From Patiria miniata (Eukaryota > Echinodermata > Asteroidea > Valvatida > Asterinidae), in NCBI RefSeq assembly GCF_015706575.1, contig NW_024037059.1, positions 29,708,129-29,772,128 of the forward strand: a stretch of DNA of 64,000 bases, in the 5' to 3' direction. The notes below the pieces were generated by a model. The model did no database searches. It was not told where the DNA came from and worked only from the letters and a program-made list of their open reading frames with translations. The translations under genes were made by a program, and so were the position numbers. Shown in pieces: positions 34,765 through 46,040 of this stretch (positions are counted from its first letter, which is position 1; each line of letters starts with the position of its first letter).

Positions 34765-34950
34765 AGGAGACAATGAGAAGAAATTACAGTTTTAGAGGTG
34801 GGAGGAAAACCCCAGAAGAATATTCTGGGGAAACCCACGGAATCAGGTAGGGACTGAAAACCCCACTGGTAGGAATCGAACCCGGACCATAGTTGTGGAG
34901 GGCGAGGAAAGTAACCACTGCGTCAACCTGACTCCCCTTTCGTGAATGAA
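34765..34950 (-). mobile_element. tRNA-derived SINE, copy 2
   Basis: The minus-strand head AGTCAGGTTGACGCAGTGGTT is followed by B box GGGTTCGATTCC. The body then has GGGTTTTCAGTCCCTACC, TTCCGTGGGTTTCCC, a hairpin CCAGAATATTCTTCTGG and GTTTTCCTCCCACC, and ends in CATTGTCTCC. Same family as 26655-26905. The body hairpin (CCCAGAATATTC/GAATATTCTGGG) is better preserved here. Confidence 0.85.
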
Positions 34951-37649
34951 AAGAGTTCAAAGGACCGTGGCGAGTGACTCAGCTTCCCCGTGTATTTCGC
35001 CCGAAAACCCCGGGAAATGCGGGAGTTCCTGGCCGACCGGCTGCGTCGTGTCTGATCACCTCGAAGCAGAAACCTCCCCAGCGAAGCACTTGCCTTATAT
35101 AATTAATACATAATTGGGGGTATTAATGTTATATGGCAGTGTTTAGTGAAGGATTGTTGTTGTGCAGACGACGGCTGTTACCTGAGTCGATGGAGTTCTA
35201 TTCCCGTAGCTGTACACAAAACGAAAATAGAATTTGGGGGATATTGAATTTATCAGTATTCCCCACTCTCAAAAATAAGAGGGAAAAAAAGGGTAAAAAA
35301 GTGGAGGGGAAAAAAGAGAACAAGATGAAGACAATGCAAAGATTTGATCTAAAACATCTATGTGTAATTATTTATTTCAATGAAAAGAGTATTTTTCCCA
35401 TTTTGGGCGTCTGCATCCCTCTGTTAAAAAGGCTTTTTGTTTGGTTGATTTGAATTATTGTCGGACCTCAAAGTAACTAAACATGGGCGGCCATTTCGTT
35501 TCGTTTGACATTACTTTCATATTTTAGGGGGAAAAGCGATAAAATAAAAGTTGTCATGATTTCGGGGTAAAACTATTGCCCTCAGGTAAAACCTAACCCA
35601 CGTACCCACTACCTGGGTAAACTTGGCCAGGGTCAAAACTTCCATTGATTTCTCCCTCTTATTTCTACCCAATTTTTGAGACCCCCTCATGTGTCTCAAT
35701 TGAAGAAATGAACCACACAATATCACACCATCGAATGGTGTTGTTCTTACGCACATTCTTTATTCACAAGCCAATCTATAGGAGAGGCGTCTCTGAATGG
35801 GATAGAGCCATCATTTCTCTCATCAAACTCGGTAGTACTAGAAGTAGTACGGACAGTATACATATTTTATAACATTTTATTTTTGGAGCTGATTTCAAAG
35901 TTTTGATCGTTTTAATTTCATTTTTTCAAATCTCAAAAGGTAGGCAACCTGGTGTGCCAAAGCATCACGTTTTCGTTCATTAATTTTAGGGAAGTTTAGA
36001 AGTCAATGCATCTTTCAGTTATAAATTTACTGCGCGTGAGCACAGAATTTAGAAGATCGTACAGAATAAAACGTCCATCCTCAAGAATTACATGTTTATC
36101 CACATTGATCTTTACAAAGATTGTCATTTGTCAGCTACTTTCAGTTGTTAGTCACTTCATAATAACCGACCATCTTCACACGATCCCTTCTTCTCACCCA
36201 GTAACCCCACTGAGGCGCTGTCAGTTTCACACGACATGTCATTGTTTGGTTTCATTAACATTGTTCCACCGTAAATTAGCACCAAATGGCACGGGGGGAA
36301 TTCGCTCAATTTCCCCGCGTGCATGCTCGGCTAAACACGCTGAAGGACGCACGGTCCGTACATCCAGCAGGGTTAGTCTGTATATACCACCGTGTGTTTT
36401 ATTACACTCCCCAAACAAGGTACCCTACTGGGACACATAAATCCCGCTAAATGCGGTAATTAACGAGTTCTAGAAACTGTAATTGTTTCTGATTGCGATT
36501 TAATTTGCCGATTAACCCTCCGAAATGCAGCTCTTGTTTGGACAGTTTGGGGAACTCGTTCCCAAAGGGACTCGTATACCACCGTCAATGTAGACTTACA
36601 CTGCGTGAAGTAGTGCATTATGCTTTTCTAAATACAACCTCCACCCCACTTAAGCTATAACTCGAGGCACCATGTAGATATTGTTTATATATCAAACACA
36701 ATTAAAGGCAACAACACTTGCAGAGGACACTCAAACACAGCTGTGAAAATAGTGCGTGGAATTTTCAATCAGGAAAATGTTTCTGCCGTCCTTTGGAATG
36801 ATGTGGTAAACTGTTACTTTACCGCTGATTTCACAATTCGTTCTATTTATTAAACCTCACCGTGTCATCAAAGATGGTCGATATTTGAAAGGCTCACGGC
36901 CGAGTAAACATACCACCTTGTCTGACATTTCAATGACTTTGTTATTTTCAACTTTCGGAAAGTTGAGGACGAGTCAACTCTGGAATTAACCAAATAGACT
37001 GGTTCACGGTGGTCCCTCCATTGTCCTTCGGACTTCGAATGTATAGGGACAAGTATATAGATTATTTCCTGCTAATGTATGCAAATCATATGCAGGACTA
37101 AGGAGATATACCCACAATGCAACTAGGTCTGATTACCGACCCCTGAATACAAAATCGCAACGGCAATGTAAGCGCAGAACCAGCCTATTGCAAAATGGCA
37201 ACAAGGCTACCACTAGTTTGTAGGGTGATGAGTTTCGATTTTCGCTGAACTCGAAAGTATCTCTGGCAACTATCAATAAAGAGAGGGACGCTACTTTTGA
37301 ATATTTGAAACCTATGCGGTTGAAATGCTTGGAAGTTGCCTTCGTGGGGACACAAGCGATGTTGCCTACTGGATATGGTATAAGAGTCAGTTTTTTGATA
37401 GCCATGTGTTCAACTGTCATTCATGCGTTAAGCTTGAAACATCATTTTGAAAAATAAAAAAATCATACTGCGCACGCGCAGATGTGATCCAATCAATGGC
37501 TTTAAATGGGGACTAGCTACCGGTCCTCATATTAGGGGAGTCGGAACCAGTCTACCAAAGTCAATTGGTGCAAATTATTTCCCAATCTACATGTATTAAT
37601 TACGCTAATGTCGCTGTACTCACGGATATTGCAATGATATTGCCAGTGT
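34951..37649. other. No supported gene
   Basis: The longest frames (106 codons at 35133, 144 codons at 36006) have no recognisable domain. A tract with CCCCGGGAAATGCGG and GGCCGACCGGC lies near 35010-35045. Otherwise single-copy-looking. Confidence 0.35.
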
Positions 37650-37835
37650 ACTCTTTGTATTTGACTAACTGCCGACTGACTGACTAAATGACTGTCACTG
37701 GCGACTTAGACTGGTTGTATGGTGTACAGAACCGGGTAGTGCTATTGTATAGGAGTACCTCGTAACACTTATGAATATGAATGAGCTAGTCTGGCCCATT
37801 CTGTAGACTCCATGCATGAAAAGACTTCAAGTCAA
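37650..37835 (+). repeat. REP-E copy 1
   Basis: CTGACTGACT words are followed by ACTTAGACTGGTTGTA, TGTATAGGA-TAC, AGTAACAC-like and CCATGCATG. The same blocks recur at 43230-43400, and the GACTGACTG head again at 43115. Confidence 0.55.
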
Positions 37836-38266
37836 ATATAATTTTGTACGCTATGGGAACAGCTCTCCCAGACTTTTTTTCCATCAAAATAACGACTTTA
37901 TTTATTTTCAAGTTTTGTTTATATTTGTTTGTTTGTTTCGCTTGGTGTTTTTTTTTCACGAAAGTTTTACTAGTACTAGTGCCTATTCCCCGGTTATCTA
38001 CCGATGGTATGTCAGCGTGATTCACACAGCTAGCCTTGCCGTAAGTAGTTCAATGTGTGCCCCATCAGTCAGCGGCTCAGTTCACGCCTCGTTTCACAGT
38101 CTAAACACTCCTACAACAAGCTTGCCCGCCCCATAACGACCCTGGGGCGAAACGACTGTCACACACGCATCGTATCCCTGGACACATCGCACTCCCCGTC
38201 CCCTGGCAAAAATGAGGGCTGCTTGTTCGAGTTTACTTTTCGAGTTACATGCCTTTTCTAGTTTGT

Positions 38267-39271
38267 TTCCAGTTGACTTTCAGAGTATCGAACTGACTTT
38301 CCGAGTTTCGGGTACACTTTTCGAGTTTCGGGTTGACTTTTCGAGTTTCGGGTTGACTTTTCGAGTATCGAGTTGACTTTCCGAGTTTCGGGTTGACATT
38401 TCGAGTTCGGGTTGACTTTTCAAATTTCGAATTTTGAGCTGACTTTTAGTTTGAGTGTAGCCTTGACCAATGCTGTCAAGCCAAGCTTTTTCCCTGAACT
38501 GTCCGGCAGCCGTTTTACCCTACTTGTCACGGCAACGTACGCCGCTCGCAGCCCCCTGACTAGCTCCGCTTGCCTGTACTGTATGTACTTGTCACGGCAC
38601 ACGTACGCCGCGCGCTTTGCCGGTACGTATACAGTACCTACGTACGTACGTACTACGTGCACCCCATGCAGTAACCAATACGCAGTCGCAGTTGTCTTCC
38701 GTGTGACTCCCACGGCATGGTTACCGTATACTGTACATGTACACATGTACATGTACAATGTACATGTACGTGTACGTACGTCCGGTGTGCGGATTTGTGT
38801 TAGGAGCACATCGCGCGCGCAGTATAGTACAGGCAAGCGGAGCTAGCTAGCCAGGGGCTGGGGGCTGCGAGCGGCGTACGTTGCCGTGACAAGAAGGGTA
38901 AAACGGCTGCCGGACAGTTCAGGGAAAAAGCTTGGCTTGACAGCATTGGTCAAGGCTAGTTTGAGTGTCGAGTTGTCGTTTCAAGTTTTGAGTTGACTTT
39001 TCGAATATCGAGTTGACTTGTTGAGTATCGATAATCGAGTTGACTTTTCGAGTATCGAGTTGACTTTTCGAGTATCGAGTTGACTTTTCGAATATCGAGT
39101 TGACTTTTCGAGTGTCGAGTTGACTTTTCGAGTATCGAGTTGACTCTTTGAGTATCGAGTTGACTTTTCCAGTTTCGAATTGACTTTTCGAGTTTCGAGT
39201 TGACTTCCAGAGTCCGAAAAGTACTCGAAACTCGATAAGTCAACACGAAAGTTGAAAAGTCAACTGGAAAT
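38267..39271. repeat. 20-21-bp tandem array (GTTGACTTTTCGAGTATCGA) with inverted ends
   Basis: About 25 degenerate units in one orientation. The array starts TTTCCAGTTGACTTT and ends AAAGTCAACTGGAAA, so its two edges are inverted. The last units before the right edge switch orientation (GTACTCGAAACTCG). It is split by the foldback element at 38459-38957. The 7-residue protein periodicity in it is a by-product of the unit length. Confidence 0.85.
38459..38957. mobile_element. 499-bp foldback element with 11-bp TSD (MULE-like)
   Basis: Arms of about 130 bp begin AGCCTTGACCAATGC and differ by about one base in the first 95. The 11 bases outside each end are AGTTTGAGTGT (38448-38458 and 38958-38968). 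Long TIRs with 9-11 bp TSDs fit MULE-type elements. The interior is rich in ACGT/TACATG words. The near-identical arms mark a recent insertion. Open frames on both strands cover it but show no domain. Confidence 0.88.
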
Positions 39272-39359
39272 GATTAATTAATAGTGGCCAGACAATAACT
39301 CAACTGGTCATTAATTTTGTAGTTCACTAGAGAAGTTTAAGCGAATCACAATACATGTA

Positions 39360-39870
39360 CGGGGTGAGTAAAACAAAAAAAAGGAAACCCAAATGGCAGG
39401 ACCAATTTTTGAATGAAGTTTTGCCTGTAGTACTTTCAAAATCTAGGATATGAAAGCCCAGTCAATGAGCTTTCTTTAGAACAAGAATCATTCACATCAC
39501 TTACGTCCTTTTCAAGTTACGAAATTTTGAACATCGGAACACCATTTTTAAAGTTCTGTGCATGGATCACAAAAAAGTAAATGTTCTTTAAGCAAAATGA
39601 AAACAATTCTCATAGGGATGCATGTGAATTGTTTTCGTTTCGCTGAAAGAACACTTCACTTTTTTTCGTGATCCGTGGACAGACGTTAAAACGGTGGTTG
39701 TGTTCAAAATTCCATAACTTGAAAATTACATGAGTGATTTGAATGATTCTTGTACTAAAAGAAAGCTTATGAATTGGTCTTTATTATCCTAGATTTCAAA
39801 GGTGCTACAGGCAAAACTTCATTCAAAAATTGGTTCTGCCAGTTGGGTTTCTTTTTTTTTACTCACCCTG
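39360..39870. mobile_element. Tc1/mariner-like MITE (CAGGGTGAGT ends)
   Basis: Ends CGGGGTGAGTAAAAC and TTTTTACTCACCCTG are flanked by TA on both sides (39358-39359, 39871-39872). The arms pair over about 230 bp (GAAACCCAAATGGCAG, GATATGAAAGC..., GATCACAAAAAAGT). The centre is a TTCATT/ATGCAT hairpin. A rearranged copy is at 34395-34690. Confidence 0.85.
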
Positions 39871-39871
39871 T

Positions 39872-40207
39872 ACAAGCCTTTTCAGAGACTTGCAGACTCC
39901 AAAAACACTTGCAGACTCCAAAAACACACAAATTGAAATTTCGTTCAAGATACGATCCAATTTGTTAGAGACCACGTAACAGTATATCTTTAATTACACA
40001 TTCGTGGCCGAATTACAAGCTAATAACAATCAGCGGTCCTCCTTCAAATTCTAATCATGCAATTGTATACAATTGACAGGTGGGAATCGTTTCTGACAAA
40101 GAATCTAATACTCGGGAGACGCTTTAGCGTTCAGCGCTACAGTAATTGTGTTTATTTCCAATTTGGAGAAGAGAAGTTCGAGTTCGTCAGCTTTTGTGTG
40201 TCAAAAT
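39872..40207. other. No gene; 20-bp tandem pair
   Basis: CTTGCAGACTCCAAAAACA occurs twice at about 39888-39929. The remainder is AT-rich. Confidence 0.45.
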
Positions 40208-40324
40208 CAGTGTTGTAGTCGAGACCGGATAGTCCGAGACCGAGACCAAGACCGAGACCTGAAGTTGCGAGACCGAGACCGAGACCAACCCCTTCAAGGC
40301 GGACCGAGACCGAGACCGAAATGG

Positions 40325-40359
<35 letters not shown>

Positions 40360-40362
40360 GGA
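40208..40362 (+). mobile_element. hAT-like element B, GAGACC word array
   Basis: Starts CAGTGTTGTAGTCGAGACC, the same end as elements A and C. It then runs as about 20 copies of GAGACC, singly or in pairs, with CCAAGACC and GGTCC variants. No right terminus or TSD was found, so it is truncated or one-ended. Confidence 0.6.
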
Positions 40363-42687
40363 TAATAAATAACAATAATCTAAATAAAAAAACAAGACAC
40401 TAATTACAGCTGAACAGTCTGTCCTTGAGATGATGATGTTGATGGGGATGTGAAGGAAGTGATTGAAAGCTAGGAATCACCTGTACCTGCTTAATTATGT
40501 CATGCGAGTGCTCTTCATGTTTGCTTCATACCATAAATTACAACATGGCAACAGAATTTGTTATTGTCCAATCAATTTTAAAAAAGGGAAACAACCTAAT
40601 TTAAAGAAGGGGAAAACCTTATTTGATGAACTCCATATATTGTTGCCACTTTTTTAAAAACATATTTTTTTAAATATAATATTGTTTAACTACTATAAAG
40701 TGTCAATCTGATGAAGAAACTAAACTTTATAGGAGTACGGCAATTTGTACTATTTTTTTGCAATGTTGAAACTTGACAAAAGTAAAAAGTTAAAGGTGGA
40801 TGTTTCATCTGTTATAGGAACTAAACTAAACTGTTACAGGACCCTAAACTCCACAGCCACCCCTTGGTTTCAGCAATGACTACTAACGGATATTTAAAAG
40901 CAGCTTCAATTTTACATTGGACCTCCTTGTTCAAAAAAAAATTGGAGCAAGAAAATATTGATTTATTTTTTAAAATTTCAGTCGTGGAATATAGACTTGT
41001 ACATGTAGACCCAAAAATTGAGAGGTGGTCGCCAGAGAGGCCTGGCTTAGGCTGAAATGTAATGCCACTTTATTTGTGTATAATGTCAATACCATTACAT
41101 ACACTATAGAAGATCGATGAACCATATTTGCCTGATCTATCTTCTGTTAATCTGCCCGCCGTCATCATCGCCATTAAGAATAAGGCCGACACAATAGAAG
41201 GGCGCTGTCACAAACTGAATGTGATGGGCGAGATGTACTTTTAGGATTCATGGCTGCGTGCGCACGCCTATTTGTGTTTTGTACCAGCGTATCACCCGCA
41301 TCGGCTACTATGCCGAGCGATTTACTTGAATATTTTAGTAATTTACAAGTACAACATATTGCCAATATTTCAATCGTTTATTGTGATGGCCGTAAACATC
41401 ATTTAGCGATTAATGGAACAAAAGTCTCTCGACTCATGCAAACGCAATTGACATTTAGAAAGGAGACAAGGCAGGCAATTAGACTCTATTTTTGTGTGAC
41501 TATGGCAGTAGCTCAATTTGTGTTTATCACAGATGAAAATATGAATACATGGCAAGTCAAAAATAAAGTGACAGTATGATAAAGAAAAAGAAATGGCACC
41601 CTCCCTTTTGTAAAAAAAAATATATAATTGGGATAAAGAACATGTTATTGATTAGTATCTCTGAACATTTCACGTAATTTGCATTCTCTATTCCCAAGTC
41701 GTGCCTATTTTAATAAAGAGATCACAAAATTCAGCTTTCCTCCACTAACAGCAATTTAACGGTCTACGAATTGATGAATATCCATTAATAAATATAATGA
41801 AAAAAAAACGTTTTCCCGCCTCCACGAATAAAGTAAAGATTGAAAAGGAAAATAGAAAAAAAATCACCGATATTTCTGGGGAAAAAGTGTTGAATTGTTT
41901 CCCATATTCAAAACAAAAAATCTGACAGTAAAAATAATGTTTTAATCTTGATTCATAAGATTTTAATCTCAGTTGTATTTGGAATCAACGAGTACACTAC
42001 ACTTGAGTTTTAAGGTGAGTTTTACGCCATTAAATTAAATTTGCAAAATTGTGAAAATTTTTGTCATGTTAGTTATATTAATTTGTTTTTCAAACAAGTC
42101 TTTGGCCACTGACCAATACCGCTAATGAATCAGTTGTCCAGTCAGCGGAATGGTTTCACACCTCTTTCACAGGACCGAGAATGATTAACTGTATACTTTA
42201 ATGAAAAGTACTGAAAAGTACTTTTTCATTGAACACAATAAAAGGAAACATAGACATATTTTGGAGACTAAATCTAGATTAGAATCCGGGACATCTGCAC
42301 AGGGTAAAAACACAGTACCCTTTTAAACAATCGAGTCGCTTTGATTTTTTCCTTGAATTCTAAACCCTATCAATGTTGACCCTAATGTTGACCTCTGCAT
42401 CACTCTGGAATAAAGAGTCTTATTTTGCGTCACCATGGCAAGCAAAATGGGAATAACAAGTACACTTTCCGGATGTTCGCAAAATAGCAGGGACGGTACA
42501 TCTTTAACCGTCATCTAAGGGAGACCGTATAAAAAGTAGACGGCTTTATTTGGACGATGTTATGAGTTATGAGATTTTATGAGCGCGGTTTTAAAGTTAA
42601 AAATACAAGTTGAAATGCATTAAGAGAGAAAAGTCAAATTCGTATACAGAGCATGGCAGTACATCTTTAATTGTCTAATAATCGTAG
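40363..42687. other. No supported gene
   Basis: AT-rich. A 109-codon frame at 41250-41579 has no recognised domain, and many TTTAAA and AAAAA runs were seen. Confidence 0.35.
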
Positions 42688-42883
42688 TACGGTTTTCCGA
42701 TCATCACACCATTTAACGAGTGAAGTGGCATCGATTTCGTCCCCTCGTTTTAAGTTGAAGAAGTACGAAGAGTCGTCGTCAGCTGTTACGTCCCATCACG
42801 CGGAGAGGACACGGACCACCCTCCCACGGCTCACCTTGGAGGGCAAAGAGCCGTGCGGTGTCGGAGCTTGTTTCGTTTTTTAA
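42688..42883 (+). CDS. Candidate terminal exon ending in a CaaX-like box
   Basis: An acceptor-like TAATAATCGTAG precedes a CpG-rich open frame of about 64 residues. Its centre reads SPRFKLKKYEESSSAVTSHH and its end GVGACFVF then stop. CFVF fits a CaaX prenylation box. Composition contrasts with the AT-rich flanks. No ATG lies in frame, no upstream exon was found and no family is recognised, so it may be a chance frame. The minus strand also shows a donor-like CCAAG|GTGAGC here. Confidence 0.22.
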
Positions 42884-43114
42884 TAGACTGCGGAAAATGA
42901 GGCGACCTCCCATGCTTGTCGTGGAGGGATGTATATTATCATTTTGTCCGGTCCGAGTCCCGAGTCACATCTAATAATACTAGTCACAAGACTTGAATTT
43001 GAGTCTGTGCTCTTTAGTTTGACACTACATCTCGACTTCTCGGGGGGAAAAAAGTTGTGCTCGAACTTTTTGCCGAACCTAGAGGGCCAGCCTAGTATCT
43101 TCTTTGTACCTATC

Positions 43115-43400
43115 TCACTGACTGACTGACTGTCACTTGAGATTGTAGGCTGGTGGGGTGGTTGTATAGGGACACCCGAAGGTGTTCGGTTTGTTCGCAT
43201 CGTACTTTCGTTGGTCCCAGAGGGCCAGTGTCATCTTTTTACCACTGACTGACTGTCAGTTGTGACTTAGACTGGTTGTAGACATGTGAAGCGAGCCGCG
43301 CAGTTCTATCGTGTAGGATTACCCAGTAACACCATTGAACGGGCCGAATCCGACCCACTGTGTACTAGATCAGATGCATGGAAAGCCGTCCAAACTCCAA
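43115..43400 (+). repeat. REP-E, two partial copies
   Basis: AGAGGGCCAG-CCTAGTATCTT and CTGACTGACTGTCA-TTG blocks occur twice (about 43080-43160 and 43215-43280). The second runs on into GACTTAGACTGGTTGTA, ATCGTGTAGGATTACCCAGTAACACC and GATGCATGGAAAG, as at 37650. Confidence 0.55.
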
Positions 43401-43525
43401 TGAATAACTAGAAATGTGTTTGTCACATGGACGTCATCACGACGTCACATCACACAGAGTCCCGGTTTAGGTACACACCAAGTTAAACCAAATAGTTCTA
43501 TAGTCATAGGCCTTAGAAAAAAAAC

Positions 43526-43585
43526 ACATTGAAGGTGACGTCACGTGACATGTGATGCCGTCATAATGACGTCACTTCAATGTGT
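43526..43585. promoter_or_regulatory. Palindromic pair of CRE sites around an E-box
   Basis: Arms CACATTGAAGGTGACGTCA and TGACGTCACTTCAATGTG enclose GTCACGTGAC. Each arm holds a perfect CRE/ATF octamer TGACGTCA, and the centre holds CACGTG. Two more ACGTCA words lie at about 43430-43446. Regulatory use is inference. Confidence 0.5.
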
Positions 43586-44344
43586 ACATGTACCGGTAAC
43601 ACATCCCGGTCTTGGACAAAGTTCTATAGATATAGACAAATCTTAATCAATTGAATAAGGGTTTGTGCGCTTTTCATTCTTCCGTTATTTTGTTTTACCT
43701 GCGACTTTAACGTTGCTCCGCAGTTCATACACAAAGCTTCCGTCCCCTACTTGAGAGAATGAGGACATTCATTAGAAACTTGAACCATTTTTACAAGGCC
43801 TCCGTATATCTTATAAGAATGTCAAATCAATTACTATAAATAATATTTGTATATAGCTCTCAAGATTGCCAGATTAACTGAAGAAAAGTAATCTCCACTT
43901 AACGACGGTAAACATACCCAAGAGTATTGTATCTGGACGATACACGACCATCCATCAACGTAATGCATTGGGATGTAGCCAGGTAGTCTGGGGTGCTAAG
44001 GGCCGCTCCGCACTAACACAAGATCGAGTGTGGAGGGGCGTTTAGGGGAATGAAGCGAGTTTGACCAAAATGGCTCCCCGATGACTGAACGCGTGACTCG
44101 CGGTTGGTAACGGCACCGAGGCCGATGGAGGTGGACGACATGTATTGTCGACAGTCCATGCAAATTACGATGATTAAATTATCAGGGTGGCAGAACGAAT
44201 CGAATACCATATCCATCTGGGATGAAATATGGTGTTAAAAGCTGGTGGGGTCGATTAAAGTTCAACTAAACGGTTTGCCACAAAAAAATGTAGAATGCCC
44301 GGATGAAATTCTACGCGCTAAACGCACACAAGACTTGTGTAGGC
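43586..44344. other. No supported gene
   Basis: A minus-strand frame (44216-44013) follows a CATCCCAG acceptor-like site and starts ATGGATATGG, but has no known motif or donor. Otherwise unique-looking. Confidence 0.3.
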
Positions 44345-44540
44345 CTATTTGCCTACAATCGGGGACCCCTGTTGCATGTATTGTCCCTCTTTCGTTTGTA
44401 CTTTAACTTTTTAGAAAGACCTCCCATACGTTTTGTTCCGGAATTGGGGACCCTATTGTCATGATTTTTCAACGTCCCCTATTGAATGCAGAAACAAACT
44501 CAATCATATCTAAAAGTATTTTTACAACCTTTGTTTCTTA
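44345..44540 (+). mobile_element. REP-C copy 3
   Basis: TTGTCCCTCTTTCGTTTGTACT, TTTTAGAAAGACCTCCCATA, GGGGACCCTATTGTCATG and CAACGTCCCCTATTGAATGCA. The most complete right end of the three copies. Confidence 0.7.
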
Positions 44541-44651
44541 TATTATATATCATATTTTCCTGTCATTGATGTCTTTATTGCCTTCATTACCCTAATAAAA
44601 AGTGACCAGCACAGGATTTACACAATCAACAATCAATAGTTTCGTTTATAG

Positions 44652-45175
44652 TTTAAAGGTAATATATAACTTCTGCTTTTGCTGTAATTATCAGAAATGG
44701 ATGGATTGTGGGTTTGCATTTTATAGCAAATATTGTCGCACTGACCTTTTCAAAGTTTGTGTTAATTCATAGATGCAGGAAAAACGAAGGAAAAAATGCT
44801 GTTGGTGTCGTTTGGTTCCCTGACCCTACTTCAGACGAATGGAGCAATTTATAGACAACTGTGAATTGTCAGGTCAGGGAACCAGACTCTGAGCTGGCTT
44901 GCACCCGTTCATGGATATGTAACCGATTGCAAACAACATGTGGACGAACCGAATTTGGTAAATTGGGGCAGGATTTGAAAAAGTCAGTTTTTCCAATGAT
45001 GGTCGGCCTCGTCGGAAATTGATACAAACAAAATTTCTCTTTTCTTGAAAATGACAGCACGTACACCGTCACAGGATGCTTGAGACTATTATTCACTTAC
45101 AGTCCAGTAAGGTATTTCACACAAATTTGGTAGTTTTTTTTTTTTGATGTTTGCAAATGTTGTTTCCTTTGATTT
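44652..45175 (-). mobile_element. REP-B copy 4
   Basis: Reverse orientation. TTTAAAGGTAATATATAAC starts it, GGTTCCCTGACC / GGTCAGGGAACCAGACT form the inner pair, and GCAAATGTTG closes it. The central palindrome is eroded (CCAATGATGGTCGGCC). Confidence 0.78.
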
Positions 45176-45702
45176 AACCTTATTGACTGTCCCCAAACCC
45201 CGTCTGATAGTAGAGACCCGTGAAAACTACTGTCTTGAGTTGACTATGATGCGAAACATGCAACAGCCGTTGAACACTTAAAGTGCAAATCCTTGTGCTA
45301 TCTGCACTTTAGCTTTCTCGCTCTCCTTCGCGGGAAAATAAAGCACGATTGTTAGCCGAACCGATCGGGACATCAGGGGAGAAGAGGTCCTCGACCGCAG
45401 AGACACAAACCAGCAAACGGTTCTTGAGGAGACAGTTAAGATGGATGGCCAATCTCCGCTTCCTGGCTGTCCGTGACGTCACAGGAGCTGAGACGGGGTC
45501 CATCAAAGGACATTACACCCTCTGAGTTCAGTTGAGTCATTGAGGGCTTCATTTATTGAGGGGAGGGGGAAAGTAACGCCCCCTGTAATCTGCCAATAAA
45601 GGTGTGAAAGGTTGATACACTGTGACTTTTGTCTTGAGCCAATCCCTCGAAGTAAAAGACATCTTGAAAATTGCTTCCTACTTGAAATTTTCGACTTTCT
45701 GC
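45176..45702. other. No firm gene; 38-codon ATG frame with coding-like content
   Basis: Minus strand 45552-45436 encodes MKPSMTQLNSEGVM, then SFDGPRLSSCDVTDSQ and EAEIGHPS, stop. It is in-frame-stop bounded, CpG-bearing and contains a CRE octamer (TGACGTCA at about 45474). Overlapping frames are open too. It could be a short exon, a microprotein or chance. Confidence 0.2.
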
Positions 45703-46040
45703 TTTAAAGGTAATATACAACATTTGCAAACATAAAAAAAAAAACCCAATTATTATTAAATAACTTACTTGACTGTAAGTGAAGAATAGTTTCAAGCATC
45801 CTACGAAATCATGGCACCTGGTGTGCTGTCATTTTCAAGAAAAGTGGAATTTTTGTACCAATTTTACAACGATGGTTGGCCGACCATCGTTGGAAACAAA
45901 TGATATTTTTCAAAATACTGCCCCCCCCCCCAATTTACCAAATTTAGCTAGGTCCATATTTTGTTTGCAATCGGTTACACATCTGTGAACGGGTGCAAGC
46001 AAGCTAGCCTGGTTCCCTCACCTTACAATTCAACGACCTT
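45703..46040 (+). mobile_element. REP-B copy 5, truncated
   Basis: TTTAAAGGTAATATACAAC start, GGTGTGCTGTCATTTTCAAG, palindrome CAACGATGGTTGG/CCGACCATCGTTG (45868-45893), CGGTTACACATCTGTGAACG, then lost at about 46030. It lies 530 bp from copy 4 in opposite orientation. Confidence 0.78.

Noticed and set aside
38412-38846. 144- and 138-codon frames on both strands
   Set aside because: They cover a foldback element; the symmetry of the two arms opens both strands.
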